From Bdellovibrionota bacterium (GTDB lineage: Bacteria > Bdellovibrionota > UBA1018 > CAUJDS01): a DNA stretch of 51,721 nucleotides. The stretch is from contig CAUJDS010000047.1 in assembly GCA_963169695.1 (NCBI GenBank), positions 1-51,721 of the forward strand, read 5' to 3'. How positions within the stretch are numbered: the stretch's first letter is position 1; every line of letters starts with the position of its first letter. This document shows, piece by piece, positions 26,177-34,275 of the stretch. The translations under genes were made by a program, and so were the position numbers. The notes below the pieces were generated by a model that saw only the letters and a list, made by a program, of their open reading frames with translations, did no database searches and had not been told where the DNA came from.

Positions 26177-27595
26177 ATCGTTCCAGGTTGGATGAAAAGA
26201 GCGATCGATCTTCCAGCTCTTTTTGACGTCGTTTAGCTTCTTCCACAATCCGATTCCCAGTCCTGCTGCGAAGATGGCTCCAAGTGAAGTGGAGCCTAGG
26301 TAGTTGGGCCTTTTGAGTTCCACGCCAAGCAAGTCCGCTTGAATCTGCATCAGAAGGTTATTGGCCGAAGCTCCTCCATCCACACTCAAAGCGCGAAGCG
26401 GTTTCTTGCTGTCTTTCTGCATGGCTTCTAGAATGGCAACGTTTTGAAACGCGATGCCCTCTAAGGTTGCACGTGCTACATGGGCTTGTGTGGTTCCGCG
26501 CGTGAGGCCCGTCAACATGCCAGTAGCGTGAGGATCCCAATAGGGTGCTCCCAATCCCGTAAGTGCTGGGACAAAGACCACTCCTTCACTCGAAGGGACC
26601 GATGCAGCAAGAGCCTCGACTTCAGAGGATTTTTGAATGCACTTCAGTCCGTCGCGCAACCATTGCACAGCCGCTCCAGCAATAAAGGCACTGCCCTCTA
26701 GCGCATAGGTTGGAGATTCTCCTGCCATTTGCCAGGCAATAGTCGTGAGTAAGCGATGCGTACTTGGCACGGCATGGGAGCCAGTATTCATGAGGAGAAA
26801 GGCACCCGTTCCGAAAGTACACTTGGCTTCGCCTACTTCAACGCAAGCCTGTCCGAGAAGCGCCGCTTGTTGATCGCCAAGGCAACCATGAATCGGAATT
26901 CCATCTGGTAGACCAGGAATTCCTTTGGTCACGCCGAGGAGGCCATTGCTTGGGCGAACCTCTGGTAAGATTGAGATCGGAACATGGAGCAAGTCGCAAA
27001 GGTTCTGATCCCAAGCCAATGCGTGAATATCAAATAGCAGCGTCCGCGAAGCATTGCTCGGTTCAGTGACGTGCGACACTCCATGAGTGAGTCGGCTAAT
27101 CAAATAACTATCGATGGTGCCCACGGCGAGCGTGCCGTTCTTGGCGGCTTGCTGAAGGACGGATTGATTTTCAAGCGCCCACTGAATTTTTGTTCCGGCA
27201 AAGTAAGGATCGAGGAGCAAGCCTGTCTTCGATTGAAACTCTTTTTCGTGGCCCAGGTCGCGAAGCTCCTTGCAGCGGTCAGCCGTCCTTCGATCTTGCC
27301 AGACAATGGCTGGCGCAAGGGACTCCCCGGTCTTTCGATTCCAAAAGCATACCGTCTCGCGTTGATTGGTAATTCCGATTGCCGCGATTTGCTTGGCTTT
27401 GTCGCCTTGAGTAACTTTCTGAATGCCGTTGAGAATCGTCTTCCAGATCTCGTCGGGGTGATGCTCTACCCAACCTGGCTTCGGATAGTATTGCGGAAAT
27501 TCTTCGGTGTGCTCCGCAACAACAGCAAGGTTTTCGTCCATCAGGAGTGACTTGGTTCCGGTTGTGCCTTGATCAAAGGCGAGTAGGTACTGCAT
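26108..27595 (-). CDS. glpK: Glycerol kinase
   Basis: This is a 495-residue FGGY kinase. The N-terminal phosphate-binding loop is AFDQGTTGTKS. GITNQRET, WQDRRT and the C-terminal FGGY block around GGASANNLLMQIQADLLG are the usual glycerol kinase signatures. It phosphorylates glycerol to sn-glycerol 3-phosphate in the cytoplasm. No glpF or glpD is nearby, so the gene appears alone. The start ATG at 27595 (MQYLLAFDQG) fits the family. Its 3' end overlaps the convergent radA gene by 69 bp. It is normal in length, so the overlap comes mainly from the tail of radA. Confidence 0.97.
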   Translation of the reverse strand: MQYLLAFDQGTTGTKSLLMDENLAVVAEHTEEFPQYYPKPGWVEHHPDEIWKTILNGIQKVTQGDKAKQIAAIGITNQRETVCFWNRKTGESLAPAIVWQDRRTADRCKELRDLGHEKEFQSKTGLLLDPYFAGTKIQWALENQSVLQQAAKNGTLAVGTIDSYLISRLTHGVSHVTEPSNASRTLLFDIHALAWDQNLCDLLHVPISILPEVRPSNGLLGVTKGIPGLPDGIPIHGCLGDQQAALLGQACVEVGEAKCTFGTGAFLLMNTGSHAVPSTHRLLTTIAWQMAGESPTYALEGSAFIAGAAVQWLRDGLKCIQKSSEVEALAASVPSSEGVVFVPALTGLGAPYWDPHATGMLTGLTRGTTQAHVARATLEGIAFQNVAILEAMQKDSKKPLRALSVDGGASANNLLMQIQADLLGVELKRPNYLGSTSLGAIFAAGLGIGLWKKLNDVKKSWKIDRSFHPTWNDSTRKIALERWTTAIGRVTYHGT

Positions 27596-27720
27596 CCGTC
27601 CGTTTTATGACACAAAGGGAAGGATTGTCTATTGTGCGCAGCGTGGAAGTCTGCGAGATACGCTGCCGTCAAAAAAACCCCGCTTAGGACCTCCGCCAAC
27701 TAGGCCGATACGTCATTGGG

Positions 27721-28785
27721 ATGGACCCACGAAGATTGATTGCAAGATGGTCTGGTGTAATGGGAGCTGCGACTTTGGTCGCGCTGATTGCGTATGCCGA
27801 TCACCTTCGTGTGGAAAGCAAAGCTGAGACCCTCGGTTTGCAACTTGCGCGAGCATGGGTTGCGCAGACAGAGAGTCTTCGAGGTCTGAGCAAGCAAGGC
27901 GAAGCCCCTTTTGAATGGAAATCAGCGATTCAGCTCTTGCGCAAACGTCTGGATGGCAATGAACAGCAGATCTTTTATGCTCGTCTGAAGCCGCAAGAAA
28001 AGTCCGAACTCGAACGCTACGAATACGGCTTCTTCAAGGGCGAGTTTGACTACACCAAAGTCCTCGATCCAGAGTCGGGAGATGCGATTCGAGTGGTGCT
28101 TCAGCTTCCCTATGAGGGATTGCTTGGTGCATCGAATACAGCGATGAACGCGGTTTATCTTGGTGCCCTTCTACTCCTTTTCTATACCTTGTTTTATTTA
28201 AGCACCCTAAAGCTGGTGAAGTACCATGCGCCAGACGAACGTTTTCGAAGTCGCCTTCGTAGTTGGATGGAAGGCGCGCGCACGACATTTGATGAAGTAG
28301 AACTTTGCGTTCTAGACATCATGAATCAACTGGAAGAATATGTGACGTCTCGAAATGATCAGCAGAGTCAGTTTCAATCGCGATTAAACCAAGTAAAGCC
28401 AATGGTTCAGCAAAGCCTTTTAGCAGTGACCGCTATGAAGAATCTTGCTGAAGGTTATTTGCGATTGGCGCGTCAGTCCCAAAAAATGCACCAAGAAGCG
28501 CTAGCCTTTGGAGAAGACGGAAAAGTCTTGGCTGGAACGGCAGAGCAAGCGTGCGAAGAATTTGTCAAACTCAATCAGGACATGAAAACCTTCCAAAAAA
28601 CGATGTTTTTCTTTGCTAGAGAACTCGCTGAATGGGCCAAGCTCTCGCGAGATTTTCATCATTCCGATGGAGATGTTCAACAGTCTCAGGCTATTCAAGT
28701 CAAATTGGAGGAGCTTAGCAAGACCTTTGACCAGCATGGTACTGCGTTCAAGAAGCTCACCAAAACAATCGAGCGAAGCGCTTAG
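27721..28785 (+). CDS. Membrane protein with long cytoplasmic coiled coil, unknown function
   Basis: This is a 354-residue protein. Membrane segments lie at about residues 9-26 and 140-165, enclosing a periplasmic loop of about 110 residues. From about 190 to the end the protein is almost wholly helical with heptad spacing and many Gln/Glu. The layout recalls chemoreceptors or sensor proteins, but there is no MCP hairpin tip, kinase or cyclase domain. It starts with ATG at 27721 without a clear ribosome site. It is convergent with the ureohydrolase gene, 11 bp apart. Confidence 0.7.
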   Translation: MDPRRLIARWSGVMGAATLVALIAYADHLRVESKAETLGLQLARAWVAQTESLRGLSKQGEAPFEWKSAIQLLRKRLDGNEQQIFYARLKPQEKSELERYEYGFFKGEFDYTKVLDPESGDAIRVVLQLPYEGLLGASNTAMNAVYLGALLLLFYTLFYLSTLKLVKYHAPDERFRSRLRSWMEGARTTFDEVELCVLDIMNQLEEYVTSRNDQQSQFQSRLNQVKPMVQQSLLAVTAMKNLAEGYLRLARQSQKMHQEALAFGEDGKVLAGTAEQACEEFVKLNQDMKTFQKTMFFFARELAEWAKLSRDFHHSDGDVQQSQAIQVKLEELSKTFDQHGTAFKKLTKTIERSA

Positions 28786-28796
28786 AAATAAATCCT

Positions 28797-29618
28797 TCAG
28801 TGCCCCAAGAAGTAATACGCCGCTTGAGCTGCGATCTTTGCGGTGACATCGTTGCGGTCATGTTCGGGGTTGAGTTCGAATATTCCAAGCGAACAAACTT
28901 TGCTCGATTTCTTGGCCGAACGGAGGATGTCGTAGATCTCGCCTGGCGTGAATCCATCGGGTTGTGGCGCACTGACGCCGGGAGCGTGCGCTTCAGCAAT
29001 GCAGTCTAGATCGAGTTGCACAACGATACGATCACAGCTCTTGTGGAGCCGAGTCAGGATACGATTAAAGGTCTTGAGTACGCCTCGACGCCGGATCTCG
29101 TGTAGCTCGTGGATCGGTACTTTGTTTTTCTTTGCATACTCCCAGAGGTCCTTGGCGTTGCAATGCCCTTGAATCCCAAATTCGATAAGATCGGTACCGC
29201 GCAGGACCTTGTTTTCGATTGCCAGGTAGAAAGGAGATCCACTTGAAATAACCGGCTTGCTCTTGCGGACATCTAAGTGCGCATCGAGATTGATGCAACC
29301 GAGGCGGCCCTTTTTTACTCCAAGCAGGTGAGAGTAGCCGTGATCATGGCCACCGCCTACGACGAGGCTGCGAGGGGCCTTCTCATGCGCCTCTTTGATG
29401 ATTTGTGCCGCAGCATCATGATTGGATTCAATAGAAGAGGTTACTTGGGTATCTCCCAGATCAACGCACTGATCCGCAACTGGCGTTCTTCCTCTGAGCT
29501 TAAAAAACGCACTGCGGAACGCTTCAGGACCTTTTGAGGCACCAATGCGGCCACCTACATTTTTGACGCCAAGGTCGTCTGGAATGCCAACTAGGCAGAA
29601 TTTGCTGATTTCAGTCAT
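28797..29618 (-). CDS. Ureohydrolase (arginase/agmatinase/formimidoylglutamase family)
   Basis: This is a 273-residue binuclear manganese hydrolase. Metal ligands appear in the family order: His91 in GGGHDHG, Asp112/His114/Asp116 in LDAHLDVR, and Asp203/Asp205 in QLDLDCI. SGSPF, APGVSAPQPDG and FELNPEHD are the other family blocks. The SGSPF and short length resemble formimidoylglutamase (HutG) or bacterial arginase-like proteins more than classical arginase. The substrate cannot be fixed, and no hut or arc genes are adjacent. It is divergent from the GYF_2 gene with a 52-bp shared gap. Confidence 0.9.
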   Translation of the reverse strand: MTEISKFCLVGIPDDLGVKNVGGRIGASKGPEAFRSAFFKLRGRTPVADQCVDLGDTQVTSSIESNHDAAAQIIKEAHEKAPRSLVVGGGHDHGYSHLLGVKKGRLGCINLDAHLDVRKSKPVISSGSPFYLAIENKVLRGTDLIEFGIQGHCNAKDLWEYAKKNKVPIHELHEIRRRGVLKTFNRILTRLHKSCDRIVVQLDLDCIAEAHAPGVSAPQPDGFTPGEIYDILRSAKKSSKVCSLGIFELNPEHDRNDVTAKIAAQAAYYFLGH

Positions 29619-29670
29619 TTAATTTAGACTATCCTTAGCCTGTTATTATATTAAGTGGGGCGCCGCCGCA

Positions 29671-31335
29671 ATGAGCACAATGCAGGGACCATCTCACGAT
29701 AAAAAATGGTTTGTCTATTTGGGGGACCACCATGAGGGGCCCTTTACTCAAATAGAAATTCAAGAGCAATTGGCTGGTTCCAAGATCACCAAGGAGCACT
29801 TTGTCTGGCAAGAGGGAATGGCGGACTGGAAAGCTCTGCAAGAGGTCGAAGAACTCTTAGCCCCGCCACAGGAACCTGCTCCCTCTTTGCCGCATGAACG
29901 GACAGCGCCACCCTTTATCATGGAGGAAGTTCCGCTAGAGTCCTCAGAGCCTTCCGTGAACGTCAATCTGGAGGATGTTGCTTATGGTGGGGACTTACCG
30001 GTCTTGGAAGAGCCGAGTATTGTGGCCACGATGGAAGCGCCACTGATTCAGAACAACGAAGATCCAGTGGTGGATCATTCCAAAGTCATTGCGGTAGAAA
30101 CACCCATTAATTTTGAAGAAAATCCTGCAATCCGAGCCGCACGAAAAAACAGAGTGGAAGTAACAGGATCTCAAGCTATTCCCAGGCGAAAGTCTTACCT
30201 TCGCATTGCATTGGTCTTAGCGGTTTTAGGTGGAATGGGTGTGTATGTTGGCGCGCAGATCAATGTACTTGGTGTCGACGGGTTTAAGGCGCGCATCGTG
30301 GCTGAGACCCGAGCAGTCATAGCTCAGCTCGTGGTCTATGTACCGCAGCTCGGAAAGTTTGCATGGTCCATTCCCAAGACCGAACATCTGAGTGATGAAG
30401 ATTTCGAAAGACTCAATCAGACCGCCGGGCTGTCTCTTGCAACGGATGGCCCCAAGGTAGCAATTGCCGTCGAAAAAGGCGCACCTCGCACACCTCGGCT
30501 AGTGGTCGCTTCCAATCTTCCGGATGGCGTAAAAATTACGGTTTTTGTCAAAGGAGTTTCGCAGACTCTACTCAACGACCTGCATTTTCAAAAGGCTGTC
30601 GAGGTGACGCTTCATTCTCACTTAGGGATTTCGCAAGAAATTCGAGCGGAAAACGGCCAAGCATTGCCACAGGGCCAGTACGCTATTTATGCATTTGATT
30701 CCTTGATTCAAACAGATACCGGCACAGAGGCACTGAAGAGTCTTCCTGTTGCCAGTCAGCAACTCCCTGATGACCTTCCGCAAGGAAGAAAAGTGGTAGG
30801 CATACAGGCTGGATTCTTAGGGGGCACCAAAGACAAAGAGTACCTCCTTCGCCTCAAAAAATATCACGAAACCGTTTTGCTAAGTCTCAAGAAGGAAGTC
30901 GAAACGCTCAAGCAATTTCAGTCGACCTTGACCAATCAATTTCAGAGCACGCTCTTTCAATTTCAAAATCTCAGTCGCATGAAATCCTATTCCGCCACAT
31001 CACTCAATAAGTGGAAGTCCTTTTCAAAGAAGTGGTACACCTTTGTTTCGCACTTAAGAAAAGGGTTTGATGCTTGGACGCCAGATTATTTGGCAAGAAA
31101 GGTCTATTTTGCAGATCTCCACAAAGGTGTGAGGAGCTATGCGGATCTTGTTTTGGCTTTTCATTTGGAGCAAGGCAAGTGGCTTGCCGAGAAAAATATG
31201 GCCACCCGTACAGAGTTGATGAAGAAACTGATGGACCAAGATAAGGTTATTCGTGACTATTACAAACGACTTCAGGCCAAAGAGTCCGAAGTCGAAAAAG
31301 CACTCAGCGAAGAACGATTACCTCCGAAAGAGTAA
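29671..31335 (+). CDS. GYF_2 (DUF4339) domain membrane protein
   Basis: This is a 554-residue protein. Residues about 12-63 are a GYF_2 domain (WFVYLGDHHEGPFTQIEIQ, then a WQEGMADWK block), a peptide-binding module. A Pro/Glu-rich linker follows, then a single membrane segment at about 176-195 (IALVLAVLGGMGVYVGA). The C-terminal part, outside the inner membrane, starts with a beta-rich region (about 265-370) and ends in a charged coiled coil (about 390-550). It begins an operon with two PilZ genes at very short spacing, so it may link a c-di-GMP signal to an envelope or motility process. Confidence 0.82.
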   Translation: MSTMQGPSHDKKWFVYLGDHHEGPFTQIEIQEQLAGSKITKEHFVWQEGMADWKALQEVEELLAPPQEPAPSLPHERTAPPFIMEEVPLESSEPSVNVNLEDVAYGGDLPVLEEPSIVATMEAPLIQNNEDPVVDHSKVIAVETPINFEENPAIRAARKNRVEVTGSQAIPRRKSYLRIALVLAVLGGMGVYVGAQINVLGVDGFKARIVAETRAVIAQLVVYVPQLGKFAWSIPKTEHLSDEDFERLNQTAGLSLATDGPKVAIAVEKGAPRTPRLVVASNLPDGVKITVFVKGVSQTLLNDLHFQKAVEVTLHSHLGISQEIRAENGQALPQGQYAIYAFDSLIQTDTGTEALKSLPVASQQLPDDLPQGRKVVGIQAGFLGGTKDKEYLLRLKKYHETVLLSLKKEVETLKQFQSTLTNQFQSTLFQFQNLSRMKSYSATSLNKWKSFSKKWYTFVSHLRKGFDAWTPDYLARKVYFADLHKGVRSYADLVLAFHLEQGKWLAEKNMATRTELMKKLMDQDKVIRDYYKRLQAKESEVEKALSEERLPPKE

Positions 31336-31340
31336 ATAGA

Positions 31341-31733
31341 ATGTCAAAAAAAGACCCCGGTACCGAACGTCGTCGAGCCAAAAGAATTCCGATCTTGGAA
31401 TCCTTCTCTGTTGCTGCAGTATTGCCAGGGCGAGGTGATTTGAGGCTTCCACTTGAAGACATTAGTGAAGTTGGCATTGGCATTAGGATTTCTCAAGACC
31501 TCATGGAGCATCCGGGATTGGTACTGACTGCCGGAACTCAAATCGATGTTCAGCTCTACCTCAATCAATCGCTCTTCCTTCCGCTGAAAGTACGAGTCGT
31601 GCGCTCCAGTCAAAAAAATGACGAAATGCACGTGGGCATGGACTTTATTGCGGGGCGCGCAGATGCCATCACTGCCGTCAGCCATTTCGTGAAAATGGTG
31701 GATATCCTCAGCCAGATAGCCACAGTGGTATAG
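31341..31733 (+). CDS. PilZ-domain protein (c-di-GMP receptor type)
   Basis: This is a 130-residue single PilZ domain. The N-terminal RRRAKR block supplies the RxxxR motif, and EDISEVGIG supplies DxSxxG, so both c-di-GMP-binding motifs are intact. It lies 5 bp after the GYF_2 gene and 67 bp before a second PilZ gene. PilZ proteins change shape on binding c-di-GMP to control motility, secretion or polymer export. Confidence 0.9.
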   Translation: MSKKDPGTERRRAKRIPILESFSVAAVLPGRGDLRLPLEDISEVGIGIRISQDLMEHPGLVLTAGTQIDVQLYLNQSLFLPLKVRVVRSSQKNDEMHVGMDFIAGRADAITAVSHFVKMVDILSQIATVV

Positions 31734-31800
31734 CCAGGGCAGATCCTGCCTCTTCAGAGACACGGGGTTCCTTCCGAAGAGGTTCTTGGAGGCCAAACCC

Positions 31801-32280
31801 ATGTCTAGAAAATCCAAGGATACCGATTCGAATACGCCATCTCATCAGGTGGTAGACTTTGGCAAAGCCCGAGAACAAAAGCTCGAGGAAAAGAGACGTA
31901 ACACAGAACGTCTTTTCTTCACTCAGCTCCTGGGTATCTACGGAGTGACGGATCAGGAGAAGATGCTTCCCATCGATCTTGTGGATATGAGCATGGAAGG
32001 TATTGCCTTTAAGGTGACGGAACAAGCGGCGCTTCCAAAAGAAATGAAGTCCTTTGTTGTCAGGCTCTACTTCAGTCAAGAGAGTTATTTGCCGGTGAAT
32101 GTTACGGTTCAAAACACAAGGCCCTATATCGAAGAAGGCATTCGCTATATTCGATACGGAACATTGGTCGATCCTACACATTCAGCTTACGAAGCGTATA
32201 TGAATTTTGTGCGATTCCTGAAGAGCTACTCCACCCATGCGCATCGAGATATGGGTGATGTGACGCTGTTCTACGTTTGA
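31801..32280 (+). CDS. Second PilZ-like protein
   Basis: This is a 159-residue protein starting at the ATG at 31801, with GGAGG eight bases upstream; an in-frame start five codons earlier is less likely. VDMSMEGIAFKV gives the DxSxxG motif of PilZ domains. The N-terminal RxxxR motif is not clear (a KRRNTER stretch lies near it), so c-di-GMP binding is uncertain. The overall strand pattern resembles the neighbouring PilZ protein, suggesting duplication and divergence. It is the last gene before a structured gene-free stretch. Confidence 0.82.
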   Translation: MSRKSKDTDSNTPSHQVVDFGKAREQKLEEKRRNTERLFFTQLLGIYGVTDQEKMLPIDLVDMSMEGIAFKVTEQAALPKEMKSFVVRLYFSQESYLPVNVTVQNTRPYIEEGIRYIRYGTLVDPTHSAYEAYMNFVRFLKSYSTHAHRDMGDVTLFYV

Positions 32281-32290
32281 AGAATCACAG

Positions 32291-32377
32291 GGACCAGCTG
32301 AGTACCGCTGAATTACGTGCACTGTCAACGTCGTTGGCTCACTAAAATCAGATGCATCGCTCGAGGTACTCAGGTCC
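32291..32377 (+). repeat. Inverted repeat in the gene-free stretch after the PilZ genes
   Basis: CTGAGTACC at 32298-32306 pairs with GGTACTCAG at 32365-32373, and GGACC/GTCC extends the helix outward past a two-base bulge. The 58-base interior has no ORF. This is part of the 32281-32683 gap and may belong to the same RNA as the larger stem 110 bases downstream. Confidence 0.6.
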
Positions 32378-32485
32378 ATGAGTCATCGCGTGCCATCCCT
32401 GGCCCGCTCTTTTAGCTCGCGCTGCCTCTCATTTTATTGAGCCTCCTTTTTGTTGCCAGTCCTGTTCTGGCGCTTCGAGAAAAAG

Positions 32486-32613
32486 ACTCCCGTCTGATTC
32501 TATTTGAGTCAGAGCGACTTACCCCGAAGTGAGGGCATGGAGGCCCGAACCGGGGCTGGGGCAGAACCATGGAAGGTTGTGGAGCTCTGATTTAAATAGA
32601 ATCAGACGAGAGT
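32486..32613 (+). ncRNA. Candidate structured RNA: 30-bp stem with folded 68-nt loop
   Basis: Positions 32486-32515 pair with 32584-32613 over 30 positions. As a plus-strand RNA there are 27 Watson-Crick pairs, two G-U pairs and one C-A mismatch. On the minus strand the G-U pairs would become C-A mismatches, which favours plus-strand transcription. The loop contains further nested stems: CCCCG with CGGGG enclosing GGGC/GCCC, and AACC/GGTT. It has no coding frame and does not match any RNA family I know; it is not tmRNA, RNase P, SRP or an obvious riboswitch. A palindromic mobile-element end is the other option. Confidence 0.5.
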
Positions 32614-32683
32614 TGCACTTCGAGATAAAGAGCCAGGAGGCTTCTTGTGAATGTTTTGTGGTGAGCTTAGACGCAGCTCTTGC

Positions 32684-32869
32684 TCAGGAAGCAGATTTCT
32701 TTTTGATCCATTCGCTGAGGACCTTGGCGGCTTTCTTAGGGTTTGCCAGCACCTGCTTCTTGGACTTTTCAATCAAATGTGGGAGAGGCTCCCCCGAAGC
32801 CGGATTTTCCGGCTTGGGTACAGGCTTAGGACTATCGGTTGGGATAATCTTTCGGACCGTCTTGCTCAT
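32684..32869 (-). CDS. Tiny Pro/Lys-rich protein with FliF-tail-like helix
   Basis: This is a 61-residue protein. The N-terminal half is proline- and lysine-rich and probably disordered. The C-terminal half ends in NPKKAAKVLSEWIKKK, which resembles the C-terminal helix of the flagellar ring protein FliF that binds FliG (pattern: NPxxAAxVLxxWL). This likeness covers only about 15 residues and could be chance. Its ATG overlaps the stop of the upstream small gene (ATGA), so the two are translationally coupled. Confidence 0.6.
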   Translation of the reverse strand: MSKTVRKIIPTDSPKPVPKPENPASGEPLPHLIEKSKKQVLANPKKAAKVLSEWIKKKSAS

Positions 32870-33054
32870 AGGCCTTGTTTGAGTTCATTGCCCGGAACCA
32901 ATTCGGGGCTGACTTCTCCAAAAAATACTTCATCGTCAATGACGGAAAACGCATACCAGGTGTCTCCCATTCGTTGGTAGAGCACATCGACTTCTTGAGT
33001 GGTTGATTTTTTTTCGGTTGAGCTAACTGGCTTTTGGTTTTTTTCTGCTGACAT
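32866..33054 (-). CDS. Tiny protein of unknown function coupled to the 61-residue protein
   Basis: This is a 62-residue protein from the ATG at 33054 (MSAEKNQKP), which has AGGAGG seven bases upstream. An ATG two codons earlier is too close to that site. The first 22 residues are Lys/Ser/Thr-rich. The rest (DVLYQRMGDTWYAFSVIDDE) looks like a compact beta fold. I recognise no family. It forms a two-gene unit with the following gene through an ATGA overlap. Confidence 0.65.
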   Translation of the reverse strand: MSAEKNQKPVSSTEKKSTTQEVDVLYQRMGDTWYAFSVIDDEVFFGEVSPELVPGNELKQGL

Positions 33055-33122
33055 TTTCATCCCTCCTGGAATCTGAAGTACGGATCGGACTTCCAGTAGG
33101 GAACTAAACGGGAAAAATCTGC

Positions 33123-33569
33123 CTAAGGTATGCTGATCGTTCCGTTGATGGTGGGATTGTACTGGTCTTGATAAGACCAGGTTGTGCTCGATTGACTGAT
33201 CACAATAGGATAGGCCCAAGCGCGATGTTTGGATTCAGGCACTTGTACAAAGCTAGGGGAGAAGGACTGCGGGTTATTGCTTGATACCACTTGGTGGTAA
33301 GTCGCATTACCCATCAAATAGAACCACACGGTCTTACCGTTAGAAACTTGACAGTCCAAAGCGGTAGGAGGGGTTTGCTTTGTACCGTTCTGTCCGCTTC
33401 CTTCGCATCCACAGTAGTTTTCAGCATAGCCATCCCAAATCAAGATCGCTGCCGTTTGACTATCGCAGTGGACCAACTCGCTAGAACTCTTTGGAGCTTC
33501 CGTATTTCCGCACGCGGTGATGAAAGCGAGTCCGCACAGGATCCCTAGCTTTGCTGCGCGCCTAATCAC
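33123..33569 (-). CDS. Lipoprotein, unknown function
   Basis: This is a 148-residue protein starting with GTG at 33569. The N-terminal signal ends in a lipobox FITAC, so Cys20 should be lipidated. The mature part has several cysteines, including a CGC pair, a Thr/Ser-rich sequence and beta-strand pattern. I do not recognise the family. Its start overlaps the end of the upstream lipoprotein gene by 8 bp, so the two form an operon and may form a complex on the cell surface or at the outer membrane. Confidence 0.75.
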   Translation of the reverse strand: MIRRAAKLGILCGLAFITACGNTEAPKSSSELVHCDSQTAAILIWDGYAENYCGCEGSGQNGTKQTPPTALDCQVSNGKTVWFYLMGNATYHQVVSSNNPQSFSPSFVQVPESKHRAWAYPIVISQSSTTWSYQDQYNPTINGTISIP

Positions 33570-34164
33570 AACCCACTCGAATCATAAAATCCTTCAGGGC
33601 CTTGGTCCCACTGCTATCTGGCACATTACTCCATACGCCCGCGGCTTTTTCCATCGCCAGTCCGCTCGTATAAGTGTTGGTGGAGTTTCCCAACCACCGA
33701 ACATACTTGGTAGCATTGGCGCTGTATCCACCTTCCACAATCACCCAATAAGTGGTGCTAGCGGAGAGAGACAATGACGAATCAAAGGTGACCTTCTGAT
33801 AGGCGGAGCTAGTCCCGATATTATTGAGGTCGGTTGCGCTAAGTGACTCAATGCTAGATAGCGTCGTGCCCGGACTTGTAGACCCAGAGTCGGAGGCCAA
33901 GTAGATCTTCAGCGTGTCGCCGCCCGTGGTTGTATCGAAGGTCCCCGTCTTGGCCAGGTAAACCGACACATTGCTGACGGTGGAATCACTTGAGAGATAG
34001 AAGGACTGCGCGTAGTCCAGGCTGCTGGCATTACGTACTTCTCTCTCCGCGCCATCCGTATCCGTGCCTAGGTTGACGAGGCAGCTTGACGAGGAAGTTG
34101 TGCCACATCCCATCATCGTGGCCAAAAAAGAGAGAATGGGCAGCACCAGTGTTCCAAAAACCAT
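33562..34164 (-). CDS. Lipoprotein with choice-of-anchor-R-like beta domain
   Basis: This is a 200-residue protein with a signal ending in a lipobox around ATMMGC (Cys20), followed by a Ser-rich tether. The mature domain, with AQSFYLSSDSTVSNVSVYLA and SASTTYWVIVEGG, resembles the beta-sandwich named choice-of-anchor R, found in many secreted bacterial proteins. It has no enzymatic motif. It is the first gene of a two-lipoprotein operon. A 20-bp sequence shared with the AAA+ gene's upstream region lies 60-80 bases before its ATG. Confidence 0.78.
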   Translation of the reverse strand: MVFGTLVLPILSFLATMMGCGTTSSSSCLVNLGTDTDGAEREVRNASSLDYAQSFYLSSDSTVSNVSVYLAKTGTFDTTTGGDTLKIYLASDSGSTSPGTTLSSIESLSATDLNNIGTSSAYQKVTFDSSLSLSASTTYWVIVEGGYSANATKYVRWLGNSTNTYTSGLAMEKAAGVWSNVPDSSGTKALKDFMIRVGCD

Positions 34165-34224
34165 ATCGCCAGAAAATACCAGACACCTCCCTAGGTGCCT
34201 ACCAGCTTTTTAGGTACGACTTGC

Positions 34225-34244
34225 TTGTGGGACGGACCGCGTTA
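34225..34244. repeat. 20-bp repeat copy upstream of the lipoprotein operon
   Basis: The sequence TTGTGGGACGGACCGCGTTA is identical to 36880-36899. Similarity is weaker but continues on one side (AGGTACG about 13 bases away in both). It lies between the stop of the AAA+ gene and the start of the lipoprotein operon. Confidence 0.85.
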
Positions 34245-34275
34245 TTGGAGTACGCCGTGCGAGGTAGCAATCGAA

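Noticed and set aside
32486-32613. Long inverted repeat considered as a rho-independent terminator of the PilZ operon
   Set aside because: The arms are 30 bases apart from a 68-base structured loop, and no T-run follows, so a simple terminator does not explain it.
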